From assembly GCF_027474405.1 (NCBI RefSeq), contig NZ_CP114871.1, forward strand, positions 2,055,001 through 2,119,000: 64,000 bases of DNA, given 5' to 3'. Below the pieces are notes generated by a model. That model was not told the DNA's origin and searched no databases. It saw only the letters and a program-made list of their open reading frames with translations. Source of the DNA: Caulobacter sp. NIBR2454 (GTDB lineage Bacteria > Pseudomonadota > Alphaproteobacteria > Caulobacterales > Caulobacteraceae). How positions within the stretch are numbered: position 1 is the stretch's first letter; each line of letters begins with the position of its first letter. Below, one piece after another: positions 36,501 to 45,098 of this stretch. The position numbers and the translations under genes are program-made.

Positions 36501-37763
36501 TTACGCCGCGTAGCCGCCCATGCGGGCCACGTTGCAGTGGGCCCACAGCTTTTCCATCGCCCGCACCAGATCGCGCATCATGGCGTCGGTATGGGCCGGA
36601 GACGGCGTGAAGCGCAGGCGCTCGGTGCCGCGCGGCACGGTCGGATAGTTGATCGGCTGCACATAGATGCCATGATCCGACAGCAGCATGTCCGAGATCA
36701 TCTTGCAGTGGACGGGATCGCCCACCAGCACCGGCACGATGTGGCTGACCGACGGCAAGACCGGCAGGCCGGCGTCCGCCATCATCTTCTTCAGGGTCGC
36801 GGCGCGCTCCTGGTGAGCGATGCGCAGCTCGTTGTGTTCCTTCAGATACCGCACGCTGGCCGCGGCGCCCGCCATCAGGGCCGGCGGCAGCGAGGTGGTG
36901 AAGATGAAACCCGCCGCATACAGGCGCACGGCGTCGATCATGTCGGCGTCGCCGGCGATATAGCCGCCCATGACCCCAAACGCCTTGCCCAGGGTGCCCT
37001 CGACGATGTCGATCTGGTCCATGACGCCGTCGCGCTCGGCCACGCCGGCGCCGCGATCGCCGTACATGCCCACGGCATGGACTTCGTCCAGATAGGTCAG
37101 GGCGCCGTACTTCTTGGCCAGGGCGATGGTCCCGGCGATGTCGGCGATGTCGCCGTCCATCGAATAGACACTCTCGAAGGCGATCAGCTTGGGCCGATCC
37201 GCCGGCGCGGCGGCCAGCAGCTCTTCCAGGTGCTCAAGATCATTGTGACGGAACACATGGCGCTCACAGCCGCCGTTGCGGATGCCGGCGATCATCGAGG
37301 CGTGGTTCAGGGCGTCCGAATAGATGATCAGCCCCGGCAGGATCTTCTGCAGGCTCGACAGCGCCGCCTCGTTGGCCACGTAGCCCGAGGTGAAGACCAG
37401 CGCCGATTCCTTTTGGTGCAGGTCGGCCAATTCCAGCTCCAGCTCGACATGCTGGTGCGTGGTGCCCGAGATGTTGCGCGTGCCGCCCGAGCCCGAACCA
37501 TGGGCGTCGATCGCCTCGTGCATGGCGTTCATGACGACGGGGTTCTGGCCCTGGCCGAGATAGTCGTTCGAGCACCAGACCACGACGTCCTGCTCGGAGC
37601 CGTCCGGGCGCGTCCAGGTGGCGCGCGGGAAATGGCCCTGATGGCGCTTCAAGTCGGCGAAGACCCGATAGCGGCCCTCGGAGCGGACCTGTTCGACGGC
37701 GTTCTTGAACGCGGCTTTGTAATCCATGACGACGTTGCTCGGCGATGCCAGCGGGGGATTCAT
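36501..37763 (-). CDS. hemA: 5-aminolevulinate synthase
   Basis: 420 residues from ATG 37763, which has AGAGGG six bases upstream; ATG 37727 (MDYKAAF) is the usual family start but has no good ribosome site. ALAS features: [56 protein letters not shown] and the PLP lysine in [15 protein letters not shown]. Condenses glycine with succinyl-CoA, the C4 pathway to heme used in alphaproteobacteria. Confidence 0.96.
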   Translation of the reverse strand: MNPPLASPSNVVMDYKAAFKNAVEQVRSEGRYRVFADLKRHQGHFPRATWTRPDGSEQDVVVWCSNDYLGQGQNPVVMNAMHEAIDAHGSGSGGTRNISGTTHQHVELELELADLHQKESALVFTSGYVANEAALSSLQKILPGLIIYSDALNHASMIAGIRNGGCERHVFRHNDLEHLEELLAAAPADRPKLIAFESVYSMDGDIADIAGTIALAKKYGALTYLDEVHAVGMYGDRGAGVAERDGVMDQIDIVEGTLGKAFGVMGGYIAGDADMIDAVRLYAAGFIFTTSLPPALMAGAAASVRYLKEHNELRIAHQERAATLKKMMADAGLPVLPSVSHIVPVLVGDPVHCKMISDMLLSDHGIYVQPINYPTVPRGTERLRFTPSPAHTDAMMRDLVRAMEKLWAHCNVARMGGYAA

Positions 37764-37877
37764 TGATCCCTCTCAATATGGCGCGGCTTTTCGCATGTGG
37801 TTTGTAGATTTGTCCACAAAACCGAGGCGGTTATTCGCCAATGAACGCAAAAATGTCGCGGACTTCGCGAGCGGTTC

Positions 37878-38774
37878 TCAACTGAGCTCGGACAGTCGCC
37901 CGCGCAGCATCTGCAACACAGCCGAGAAGTCCTTCCTGCCGTAACCTTGTGTGTCGAACAGCGCATACAGGGCCTCAGCCTGTGCGCCCAGCGGCGTGGT
38001 CCCGCCCGCCTTTGCGGCGGCGTCCTGCGCCAGCTTCAGGTCTTTGAGCATCATGGCCGTGGCGAACCCGCCCTCATAGCCGCGATCGGCCGGCGTCTGC
38101 GGCCCGACCCCGGGCACGGGGCAGTAGTTGCTGACCGACCAGCAGTTGCCCGACGACTGGCTCGCCACCTCGAAGAACCGGTCCGCCGCCAGGCCCAGCT
38201 TCTCGGCCAGGGCGAACGCCTCGCACGTCCCCAGCATCGAGATGCCCAGCAGCATGTTGTTGCAGATCTTGGCCGCCTGCCCCGCCCCGGCCGAGCCGGC
38301 GTGGATCACCACCCGCGCCATGGGCTTGAGCGCCGCCTCGACCTCGGCGAACACCGCGTCCTCGCAGCCGACCATGAAGGCCAGGGTCCCGGCGTCCGCC
38401 GCCATGATCCCGCCGCTGACCGGCGCGTCGGCCACGCGATAGCCCGCCCCCCTCGCCTGCTCGGCCACGGCGCGGGCGCTCTCGACGTCGATGGTCGAAC
38501 AGTCGATCAGCAGCGCCGTTTTGGGTGCCTTGCCGATGATGGTGTCGGCATAGACCGACCGCACATGCGGACCAGCCGGCAGCATGGTGATCACAACATC
38601 CGCGTCGGCCACCGCCTCGGCCGCTGAGCCCGCGGCCCGGCAGCCGGCCTCCACGGCCCGGGCGACGGCGGCCTCCGACAGATCAAACGCCGCCACCTCG
38701 TGCCCGGCCTTGGCCTGATTGGCGGCCATGCCGCCGCCCATGGCGCCCAGGCCGATGAACGCGATACGCATCAA
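37878..38774 (-). CDS. mmsB: 3-hydroxyisobutyrate dehydrogenase
   Basis: 298 residues. N-terminal MRIAFIGLGAMGGGMA dinucleotide fold, DAPVSGGIMAADAGTLAFMVG substrate motif, and catalytic lysine in GAGQAAKICNNMLLGI. Oxidises 3-hydroxyisobutyrate to methylmalonate semialdehyde in valine breakdown with NAD+. Last of five same-strand genes (42641 to 37878) that include an acyl-CoA dehydrogenase and a 3-hydroxyisobutyryl-CoA hydrolase; mmsA is not in the window. Confidence 0.92.
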   Translation of the reverse strand: MMRIAFIGLGAMGGGMAANQAKAGHEVAAFDLSEAAVARAVEAGCRAAGSAAEAVADADVVITMLPAGPHVRSVYADTIIGKAPKTALLIDCSTIDVESARAVAEQARGAGYRVADAPVSGGIMAADAGTLAFMVGCEDAVFAEVEAALKPMARVVIHAGSAGAGQAAKICNNMLLGISMLGTCEAFALAEKLGLAADRFFEVASQSSGNCWSVSNYCPVPGVGPQTPADRGYEGGFATAMMLKDLKLAQDAAAKAGGTTPLGAQAEALYALFDTQGYGRKDFSAVLQMLRGRLSELS

Positions 38775-38810
38775 CTCACTCCCTGTGGATTTTGTTTTAT
38801 AATTCGCCGC

Positions 38811-39566
38811 TTAGCGCGGCTTTTTGAACTTCAGCGCGAACTGATCGGTCTTCCCGCGAATGGAAGGATCGAAAACGCTGGCCGTCAGCGGGTCGTTGGC
38901 GTTGGCCAGGACGGCGCTCTCGCTCTCCAGCACGAAACCCGCCAGCTTGACTTCCTCGATGGCGGCGGACTTGGCGATCCGGTGCTGCTCGGCCGCGCCC
39001 TTCAGCCCCGACGACGGCAAGGCCGAATGATCGATGACGATATAGGTCCCGCCGGGCTTCAGCGCCTTGAACACCGCCGCGTTGAACGCTGTCGCCGTCC
39101 CCGGTGGGGCGAACTTGCCGTGCAGGTCGTGATAGTTCTGCGCCGTCCAGACCACGTCCAGCGGCTCCGGCGCGCCGAAATTGCCGTTGGTGTCGGACGA
39201 CACCACCACGTTCCCCGCAAAGGCCGGATCGGCGGCGATAGCCTGCCCGTCGGTCAGGTACTTGGGCGCGATCTTGACGATCTCGGACGGCACATAGGCA
39301 TAGACCTTGCCGCTCGGCCCCACGGTCTTGGACAGGATGCGGGTGAAATAGCCCGCGCCAGGCATGTACTCGCCGACCTTGTCCCCCGCCTTCACCCCAG
39401 CCCAGGCCAGTTGCTCGGCAGGCTTGCGGTCGGCGTCTCGCAGCCTATCCGCCGCCGGCCGCGCCGGATCGGCCAGGGCCCTGGCGATATGGTCAGGCTG
39501 CGCGTGAGCCGCGCCGGAGGACAGCAAGGCCGCCGCTACGGCCACGAGGATCGAACGACGACGCAT
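38811..39566 (-). CDS. Exported class I methyltransferase-like protein (copy 2)
   Basis: 251 residues with a Sec signal, MRRRSILVAVAAALLSSGAAHA. The mature protein has a SAM-methyltransferase-like core: GDKVGEYMPGAGYFTRILSK, VYAYVPSEI, DVVWTAQNYHDLHGKF, FKALKPGGTYIVIDHSA. It is paralogous to the lipoprotein encoded 21 bases upstream and resembles predicted methyltransferases of the COG4798 type. The glycine motif is PGAGY instead of the common D/E-x-GxGxG. Export is odd, because SAM is not known in the periplasm. Lies between its paralogue and mmsB on one strand. Confidence 0.8.
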   Translation of the reverse strand: MRRRSILVAVAAALLSSGAAHAQPDHIARALADPARPAADRLRDADRKPAEQLAWAGVKAGDKVGEYMPGAGYFTRILSKTVGPSGKVYAYVPSEIVKIAPKYLTDGQAIAADPAFAGNVVVSSDTNGNFGAPEPLDVVWTAQNYHDLHGKFAPPGTATAFNAAVFKALKPGGTYIVIDHSALPSSGLKGAAEQHRIAKSAAIEEVKLAGFVLESESAVLANANDPLTASVFDPSIRGKTDQFALKFKKPR

Positions 39567-39587
39567 GACTGTCCCCTTTTCGGGTCT

Positions 39588-40382
39588 TTACCGGGCCGCG
39601 GTGCGCGGCTTGCGGAACTTGTAGACGAACTGATCCACCCGACCCGCGTCCGCCGCCAGGGCGTTAGTGCGATAGGTGTCGGCCGTGGTGCGCAGCACCG
39701 GGCTCTCGCCTTCAAACACGAACCCGGCCTTGGTCACGTCGGCCCGCACGGTCGCCGGATCGATGCGGTTCAGGTTCTCCGCGCCTTGCGCCGCCGTCCC
39801 CGCTGGGGCCATGGCCTCGACCACCAGGAACACGCCGCCAGGCTTGAGCGACTCGTAGATCTTGCGGTTGATCGCCACCACGTTCGGCGAGCCCAACAGG
39901 CGCGTGTAGTGGTAGTGATAGGTCCCCGCCGACAGCACCAGGTCCAGCTTCTCGGGCGCGCCGAAATTGGGCAGGGTGTTCAGCACCATCTCCACATTGC
40001 CATAGGCCGGATCGTCGGCGATCCCCGCCACGGCCGGCTTGCGATTGGCCAGCTTGGTCAGTTCGTCCGGCACATAGGTATAGACCTTGCCGGTCGGCCC
40101 CACCGCCCGCGACAGGATGCGGGTGTAATAGCCGTTGCCGGGGATCAGGTCGGCGACCTTGGCGCCCGGACGCACCCCGCCGAACGCCAACACCTCGGCC
40201 GGCTTGCGGTCGTCGTCGCGGGCCACATCGGCCTCGGGCCGCTTGGGATCGTTTAGGGCGCGCATGAAAGGATCGCCGGCGCCGGGGGCCGGACGGCCGC
40301 CGGGCGCGGCAGGCGGAGCGGCGGTTGTGGCGCAGGCCGTCACCAGAAGAGCGGCGGCGAGGCTGAGCAGCGGCTTACGCAT
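39588..40382 (-). CDS. Methyltransferase-like lipoprotein (copy 1)
   Basis: 264 residues with lipobox VTAC (~residue 17), then a P/G/A-rich linker. Core blocks match the neighbouring copy: GAKVADLIPGNGYYTRILSR, GKVYTYVPDEL, DLVLSAGTYHYHYTRLL, YESLKPGGVFLVVEAMA and a C-terminal DQFVYKFRKP. The two are a tandem duplication that has diverged, one soluble and one lipid-anchored. 64 bases downstream of the hydrolase gene on the same strand. Function unknown; substrate binding without methyl transfer is possible. Confidence 0.8.
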   Translation of the reverse strand: MRKPLLSLAAALLVTACATTAAPPAAPGGRPAPGAGDPFMRALNDPKRPEADVARDDDRKPAEVLAFGGVRPGAKVADLIPGNGYYTRILSRAVGPTGKVYTYVPDELTKLANRKPAVAGIADDPAYGNVEMVLNTLPNFGAPEKLDLVLSAGTYHYHYTRLLGSPNVVAINRKIYESLKPGGVFLVVEAMAPAGTAAQGAENLNRIDPATVRADVTKAGFVFEGESPVLRTTADTYRTNALAADAGRVDQFVYKFRKPRTAAR

Positions 40383-40446
40383 AGGCGAATATCCCTTCGA
40401 ACCGGTCGTTTCTCGTTTTGCCGACCAGACTACTCCAGCAGTGGCG

Positions 40447-41499
40447 CTACGTCAGCGGGGTCCACGCCTGGTCTGGCGGCAACGGGGCGAAGATTTCGTC
40501 CAGCATCGACTCTGTGACCGCACCAAGGCGATCAGGGTTCCACTTGGGCGCGTTGTCCTTGTCGACGATCACCGCCCGAACGCCCTCGATGAAGTCGTGC
40601 CGCCGCACCACGCGGGCGCCGATGGCGTACTCCATGGCCATGTTCTCGGCGAAGTCATCCATCGCCCCGCCCCGCCTCAACTGACGGAAGGCGACTTTGA
40701 GCGTCTGCGGCGACTTGGTGCGAAGCGTCTCCAGCTGCGCCCCGGCCCAGTCGGAGCCATGCGCCTCCAGCGCCGCCACGATCCCCTCCACCGAGGTCAT
40801 GGTGAAGGTCTCAGACAGCGCCGCCAGATTATCGGCCAGGGGCGCATGCCCCGGATCGGCGTCGATCTGCGCCAGCAGTCCCTCGATGTCGGCCGGATCG
40901 GCGATGATCGCGCTCTTGAGGGTCTCCAGGTCCGCCGCGTGCACATAGTCGGTGGCGATCCCCAGGATCAGGCAGTCCGCCGCCTTGATCCGCGCGCCGG
41001 TCAGGGCCAGCCAAAAGCCGGTCTTCCCGGGCAGCCGCGGCAGGAACCAGCCTCCGCCGACATCCGGGAACAGGCCGATGCCCGTCTCCGGCATGGCGAA
41101 GGTCGTCCGCTCCGTGGCGATGCGATAGGCGCAGGGCATGGCGAGGCCCACGCCCCCGCCCATGACGATCCCGTCCATCACCGCGACCACGGGCTTTTCA
41201 TAGGTGAACAGCAGGTGGTTCAGCCGGTACTCGGTGTGGAAGAAGGCCATGGCCTCCACCCCGTCCTTGGCCCCGCTCTCGGCCAGTATCCGGATGTCGC
41301 CGCCGGCGCAGAACCCGCGCTCGCCGGCATGGTCGATCATCACCAGCGCCACCGCCGGATCGTTCCGCCAGGCCTGCAGCGCCGCGATCATCGCCTCGCA
41401 CATGCCAAGGTTCAGGGCGTGCAGCGCCTTGGGTCGGTTCAGGGTGATCCGCCCGACCTTGCCCTCGATGCGGGTGATGACTTCGGGTTCAGCACTCAT
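40447..41499 (-). CDS. 3-hydroxyisobutyryl-CoA hydrolase (crotonase fold)
   Basis: 350 residues. Enoyl-CoA hydratase/isomerase fold: [59 protein letters not shown] and [21 protein letters not shown] with the glutamate typical of HIBCH. Hydrolyses 3-hydroxyisobutyryl-CoA in valine catabolism. Overlaps the acyl-CoA dehydrogenase gene by four bases. Confidence 0.9.
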   Translation of the reverse strand: MSAEPEVITRIEGKVGRITLNRPKALHALNLGMCEAMIAALQAWRNDPAVALVMIDHAGERGFCAGGDIRILAESGAKDGVEAMAFFHTEYRLNHLLFTYEKPVVAVMDGIVMGGGVGLAMPCAYRIATERTTFAMPETGIGLFPDVGGGWFLPRLPGKTGFWLALTGARIKAADCLILGIATDYVHAADLETLKSAIIADPADIEGLLAQIDADPGHAPLADNLAALSETFTMTSVEGIVAALEAHGSDWAGAQLETLRTKSPQTLKVAFRQLRRGGAMDDFAENMAMEYAIGARVVRRHDFIEGVRAVIVDKDNAPKWNPDRLGAVTESMLDEIFAPLPPDQAWTPLT

Positions 41500-42641
41500 T
41501 GCCGGAACATCTCACGGCTGATGATCACCCGCATGATCTCGTTGGTGCCTTCCAGGATCTGGTGAACCCGCAGATCACGCACGATCCGCTCCAGCGGATA
41601 GTCCTGCAGATAGCCATAGCCGCCGTGCAGTTGCAGGGCGTCATTGGCCACCGAGAACCCGGCGTCCGTGGCGAACCGCTTGGCCATGGCGCACAGCTTG
41701 GTGGCTTGCGGGTCCTTCTTATCGAGGGCGTCGGCGCCCCGACGGACCATCAGGCGCGCGGCCTCCAGCTCGGTCGCCATGTCGGCGATCTTGAACTGCA
41801 GGGCCTGAAACTCCTTCAGCGCTTTGCCGAACTGGTTGCGCGTCTCCATGTAGGCCTTGGCGGTGTCGAGCGCGAAGCCGGCTCCGCCCAGTGAGCAGGA
41901 CGCGATGTTCAGGCGCCCACCGTCCAGCCCCATCATGGCGAAGCGGAAGCCGTCGCCCTCCGCCCCGATGCGGTTCTCCACCGGCACCTGAACGTTGTCG
42001 AAGTTCACCTGCGCCGTCGGCTGGGCGTTCCAGCCCATCTTCTTTTCATTGGCGCCGAAGGTCAGGCCTTCCCAGCCCTTCTCCACCACGAAGGCCGACA
42101 CGCCCTTGGGACCGTCGCCGCCGGTGCGGGCCATGACCACATAGACGTCCGACACGCCCGCGCCGCTGATGAACGCCTTGGAGCCGTTCAGCACATAGTG
42201 GTCGCCGCTCAGCTTGGCCGAGGTGCGCATCGACGCCGCGTCCGAACCCGAACCCGGCTCGGTCAGGCAATAGCTGGCGATCAACTCCATGGTCGTCAGG
42301 CGCGGCAGGTATTTCTGGCGCAGTTCCTCGGACCCGAACCGGTCGATCATCCACGACGCCATGTTGTGGATTGAGATGAACGCCGCCGTCGGCACGTCGC
42401 CATAGGACAGGGCCTCGAAGATCAGGCTCGCGTCCAGCCGGCCCAGGGCCGAGCCGCCCACGTCCTCGCGCACATAGATGCCGGCGAAACCCAGCGAGGC
42501 CGCCTGGCGGATCACGTCCACTGGAAAGTGCTTGGTCTCGTCCCAATGCGCAGAGTGCGGGGCAAGCTCTTCGCGCGCAAAGGCGCTGGCGGCGTCCCAG
42601 ATGGCCCGTTGATCGTCTGTCAGCGTGAAGTCCATGCGCAT
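41496..42641 (-). CDS. Acyl-CoA dehydrogenase (isobutyryl-CoA type)
   Basis: 381 residues. ACAD features: [36 protein letters not shown], and the C-terminal [36 protein letters not shown]; the catalytic glutamate is in EGTNE or the ERI-x-RD segment. Flavoprotein oxidising branched acyl-CoA; isobutyryl-CoA is inferred from the hydrolase and mmsB downstream. The ATG at 42635 is an alternative start. First gene of the leftward operon. Confidence 0.9.
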   Translation of the reverse strand: MRMDFTLTDDQRAIWDAASAFAREELAPHSAHWDETKHFPVDVIRQAASLGFAGIYVREDVGGSALGRLDASLIFEALSYGDVPTAAFISIHNMASWMIDRFGSEELRQKYLPRLTTMELIASYCLTEPGSGSDAASMRTSAKLSGDHYVLNGSKAFISGAGVSDVYVVMARTGGDGPKGVSAFVVEKGWEGLTFGANEKKMGWNAQPTAQVNFDNVQVPVENRIGAEGDGFRFAMMGLDGGRLNIASCSLGGAGFALDTAKAYMETRNQFGKALKEFQALQFKIADMATELEAARLMVRRGADALDKKDPQATKLCAMAKRFATDAGFSVANDALQLHGGYGYLQDYPLERIVRDLRVHQILEGTNEIMRVIISREMFRQ

Positions 42642-42754
42642 TTTCCCTTGTCGGAGGCATGAACCCGCCTCCGCTTTATTTGGACGAGGAGGTGACGCGA
42701 CGCGCGCGGCCTGTCAATCTCGCTGCGATTGAACCAGCCGGGACCAACCAACCG

Positions 42755-43231
42755 ATGACCGACGCCCCCGTAGAGGCCCCGCGATCCGACGTGGACCGCA
42801 ATCTGGCCCTCGTGACCTACGCCCTGCTGTTCTCGGCGATCTTCTTCGCGGGCATCCCGGCCCTGATCGCCGTGGTCATCGCCTATGCCCAGCGCGGCCA
42901 TGTGCGGGCCGAGATCGGCACCCACCACAACTTCCAGATTCGCATCTTCTGGATCGCCTTGGCCCTGTCCATCGCGTCGGCCGCCTGCGGCCTGGGCGCC
43001 GTGATCGCCGGCATCGGCGACATCATCGAGTTCGGCGTCCGCGGCGACTGGAGCGCCTGGGACGTGATCGACGTGGACTTCCACGACGTGCGGTTCGAGG
43101 CGCCGGTGATCGTCCTGACCGTGGCCGCCCTGATCTTCGCTTTGCTCAGCACCCTGTGGCTGCTTTGCGCACCCGCGTTCGGCTTCATTCGACTTGCCAG
43201 CCAGCGGAGCATCGGCAACACAGCGGCATGA
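42755..43231 (+). CDS. DUF4870-like membrane protein
   Basis: 158 residues from ATG 42755; the reading from 42659 would have its start one base after a ribosome-site-like GGAGG. Three to four transmembrane segments: ~22-44 (ALLFSAIFFAGIPALIAVVI), ~63-90, and ~128-150, with an H-x-N-F-Q short loop (GTHHNFQIRIFW) between. This topology resembles the Tic20/DUF4870 family of unknown function. ATGA overlap with hemB suggests co-transcription. Confidence 0.7.
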   Translation: MTDAPVEAPRSDVDRNLALVTYALLFSAIFFAGIPALIAVVIAYAQRGHVRAEIGTHHNFQIRIFWIALALSIASAACGLGAVIAGIGDIIEFGVRGDWSAWDVIDVDFHDVRFEAPVIVLTVAALIFALLSTLWLLCAPAFGFIRLASQRSIGNTAA

Positions 43232-44229
43232 CCGCCAACCTCGCCGCCTACCCCGCCCTTCGTCTCCGCCGCCTGCGTCAGGCCGACTGGGTCCGGCGTC
43301 TGGTCCGCGAGACCGTGCTGACCCCCTCCGACCTGATCTGGTCCATGGTGGTGCATGAGGGCGAGGGCCGTATCCCGGTCGCCTCCATGCCCGGCGTAGA
43401 GCGCCTGTCGGTGGCCGAGGCCGCCAAGGCCGCCGTCCAGGCGCGCGAGCTTGGCATCCCCGCCATCGCCATCTTTCCGCATATCGACGGCGCCCGTAAG
43501 GACGCCGCCGGCTCCATCGCCAGCGACCCGGACGGCGTCATCCCCCGCGCGGTCAAGGCCATGAAGGACGCCGCGCCCGAGGTCGGCATCATGTGCGACG
43601 TCGCCCTCGATCCCTTTACCGACCACGGCCACGACGGCGTGGTCGAGGGCGGCAAGATCCTCAACGACCCGACCATCGAACGCCTCGTCGAACAGGGCCT
43701 GATGCAGGCCGCCGCCGGCGCCGACATCCTGGCCCCCTCCGACATGATGGACGGCCGCATCGGCGCCCTGCGCACGGCGCTGGAAGGGGCTAGCCACCAG
43801 GACGTGATGATCATGTCCTACGCCGCCAAGTACGCCTCGGCCTTCTACGGCCCGTACCGGGACGCCATCGGCTCGGCCAAACTCTCGGCGGGTCAGGGCG
43901 ACAAGAAGACCTACCAGATGGACCCGGCCAACACCGAGGAAGCCATCCGCGAGGTCGCCCTCGACATCGCCGAGGGCGCCGACATGATCATGGTCAAGCC
44001 GGGCCTGCCCTACCTCGACATCTGCCGTCGTCTGGTCGAGACCTTCTCCATGCCCACCTTCGCTTTCCAGGTCAGCGGCGAGTACGCCCAGATCAAGGCC
44101 GCCGCCGCCAACGGCTGGATCGACGAAGAGCGCGCCATGATGGAGACGCTTGGCGCCTTCAAGCGCGCCGGCTGCGCCGGAACCATCACCTACTTCGCGC
44201 CCACGGCCGCCCGCCTCCTGGGCGCGTGA
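43228..44229 (+). CDS. hemB: Porphobilinogen synthase (metal-site variant without zinc cysteines)
   Basis: 333 residues. Schiff-base lysines in SYAAKYASAFYGPYRDA and MVKPGLPYLDICR. The metal loop reads DVALDPFTDHGHDG (from Asp124), where zinc enzymes have three cysteines; Ala126, Asp128 and Asp136 replace them, as in the magnesium-type enzyme of Pseudomonas. Condenses two 5-aminolevulinates to porphobilinogen. Coupled by overlaps to the membrane protein gene upstream and the nudix gene downstream. Confidence 0.96.
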   Translation: MTANLAAYPALRLRRLRQADWVRRLVRETVLTPSDLIWSMVVHEGEGRIPVASMPGVERLSVAEAAKAAVQARELGIPAIAIFPHIDGARKDAAGSIASDPDGVIPRAVKAMKDAAPEVGIMCDVALDPFTDHGHDGVVEGGKILNDPTIERLVEQGLMQAAAGADILAPSDMMDGRIGALRTALEGASHQDVMIMSYAAKYASAFYGPYRDAIGSAKLSAGQGDKKTYQMDPANTEEAIREVALDIAEGADMIMVKPGLPYLDICRRLVETFSMPTFAFQVSGEYAQIKAAAANGWIDEERAMMETLGAFKRAGCAGTITYFAPTAARLLGA

Positions 44230-44618
44230 GCCAGCTCATCGAGATCGTCACCGCCGTCATCCGCGACGATGACGGCCGCTGGCTTGTGGTCCGCAAGCGG
44301 GGCTCGCGGATCTTCATGAAACCCGGCGGCAAGCGCGAACCCGGCGAAGACGACCTGACGGCTCTGGCCCGCGAAATCCGCGAGGAACTGGCCTGCGGGA
44401 TCGTCGACCCCGTCCTGCTCGGCGTCTTCGAAGCCCCCGCCGCCAACGAGCACGACACGACGGTCCGCGCGGTCGTCTATCTCGCCCGCCTGGATGGCCA
44501 ACCCACCGCCCAGGCCGAGATTGAAGAAGCGCTCTGGCTGGACGTGGCCGCGCCCGGGGAACGCCGCCTCGCCCGGTTGCTGACCGAACAGGTCCTGCCG
44601 GCGGTGCGGGCTCTCTAA
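44226..44618 (+). CDS. NUDIX hydrolase
   Basis: 130 residues from GTG 44226, whose GTGA overlaps the hemB stop. The Nudix box is complete: GGKREPGEDDLTALAREIREEL (G-x5-E-x7-REUXEE). MutT-like size. Hydrolyses a nucleoside diphosphate linked to another moiety; the substrate cannot be told. The F-KPGGK-EPGE pattern is shared with many house-cleaning family members. Third gene of the hemB operon. Confidence 0.88.
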   Translation: MSQLIEIVTAVIRDDDGRWLVVRKRGSRIFMKPGGKREPGEDDLTALAREIREELACGIVDPVLLGVFEAPAANEHDTTVRAVVYLARLDGQPTAQAEIEEALWLDVAAPGERRLARLLTEQVLPAVRAL

Positions 44619-44631
44619 CTTTAAACCGCCT

Positions 44632-44733
44632 CCCTCGCCCTTGTGGCGAGGGTCCCTGCCAGCGGCGCGCGTGGCGCTATTCGATCGCGCTCAACGCCAG
44701 CCGACATAGGGATCCTCGCCACAAGGGCGAGGA
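44632..44733. repeat. Pair of inverted hairpins after the nudix gene
   Basis: CCCTCGCC-CTTGT-GGCGAGGG (44632-44652) and CCTCGCC-ACAAG-GGCGAGG (44714-44732). Each folds on its own, and each is the reverse complement of the other, so the 60 bases between could also be a large loop. The first hairpin lies 13 bases after the nudix stop and may end that transcript. Confidence 0.7.
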
Positions 44734-44821
44734 AGACCCTGTGAGGGGCTCTGTGCGTGGGGACTCTCGATACCAATACTCTCGCGACTCCCGACCCCTT
44801 TGTGGAGACATCGGAGACACT

Positions 44822-44955
44822 TTCGCCTCTCCCCCGTCTTCGGGGGAGAGGGTCAGGGTGAGGGGGCTACAGCGCTTCAACCGGCACACCACCTGCCGCC
44901 GGAACCTCAGCTATCCCCTCACCCTACCCTCTCCCCACACGTGGGGAGAGGCGAA
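44822..44955. repeat. Composite palindromic intergenic element
   Basis: Left arm 44822-44866 begins TTCGCCTCTCCCCCG; right arm 44915-44955 ends GTGGGGAGAGGCGAA. The arms are nearly complementary over 40 bases, and each holds its own stem: CTCTCCCCCG/CGGGGGAGAG (44827-44850) and CTCTCCCCA/TGGGGAGAG (44929-44950). Both carry GAGGGT-AGGGTGAGGGG. Such CTCTCCCC...GGGGAGAG sequences are, from memory, dispersed repeats in alphaproteobacterial genomes; I cannot name the family. Confidence 0.75.
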
Positions 44956-45035
44956 CGGCCGCCGCCACCGCGAAACTATCCCCGGCCCGGACCAAGGGCC
45001 GACAATGGCTGGCGATCAGATGCAAACCCCCAACC

Positions 45036-45069
45036 AAAAATCGCGGCCCCCGTCTCCAAGGGCCGCGAT
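45036..45069 (-). terminator. Rho-independent terminator after the exported hydrolase gene
   Basis: ATCGCGGCCC (45040-45049), 10-base loop, GGGCCGCGAT (45060-45069): perfect 10-bp stem followed by TTTTTGG on the minus strand, 30 bases past the gene's stop. Confidence 0.88.
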
Positions 45070-45098
45070 CTGGTCTCCAGGAGACTTCGGTTACGCCC

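Larger units (their letters stand above)
44619..45098. other. Gene-free region of palindromic repeats
   Basis: 480 bases with no supported gene. It holds two mutually complementary hairpins (44632-44652, 44714-44732), a composite palindrome (44822-44955) and the terminator of the exported hydrolase (45036-45069). Short readings across it in several frames have no family signal. Confidence 0.8.

Noticed and set aside
44619..45098. CRISPR array or ncRNA in the repeat block
   Set aside because: The repeats are palindromic and unequal, with no regular repeat-spacer pattern and no cas genes nearby.
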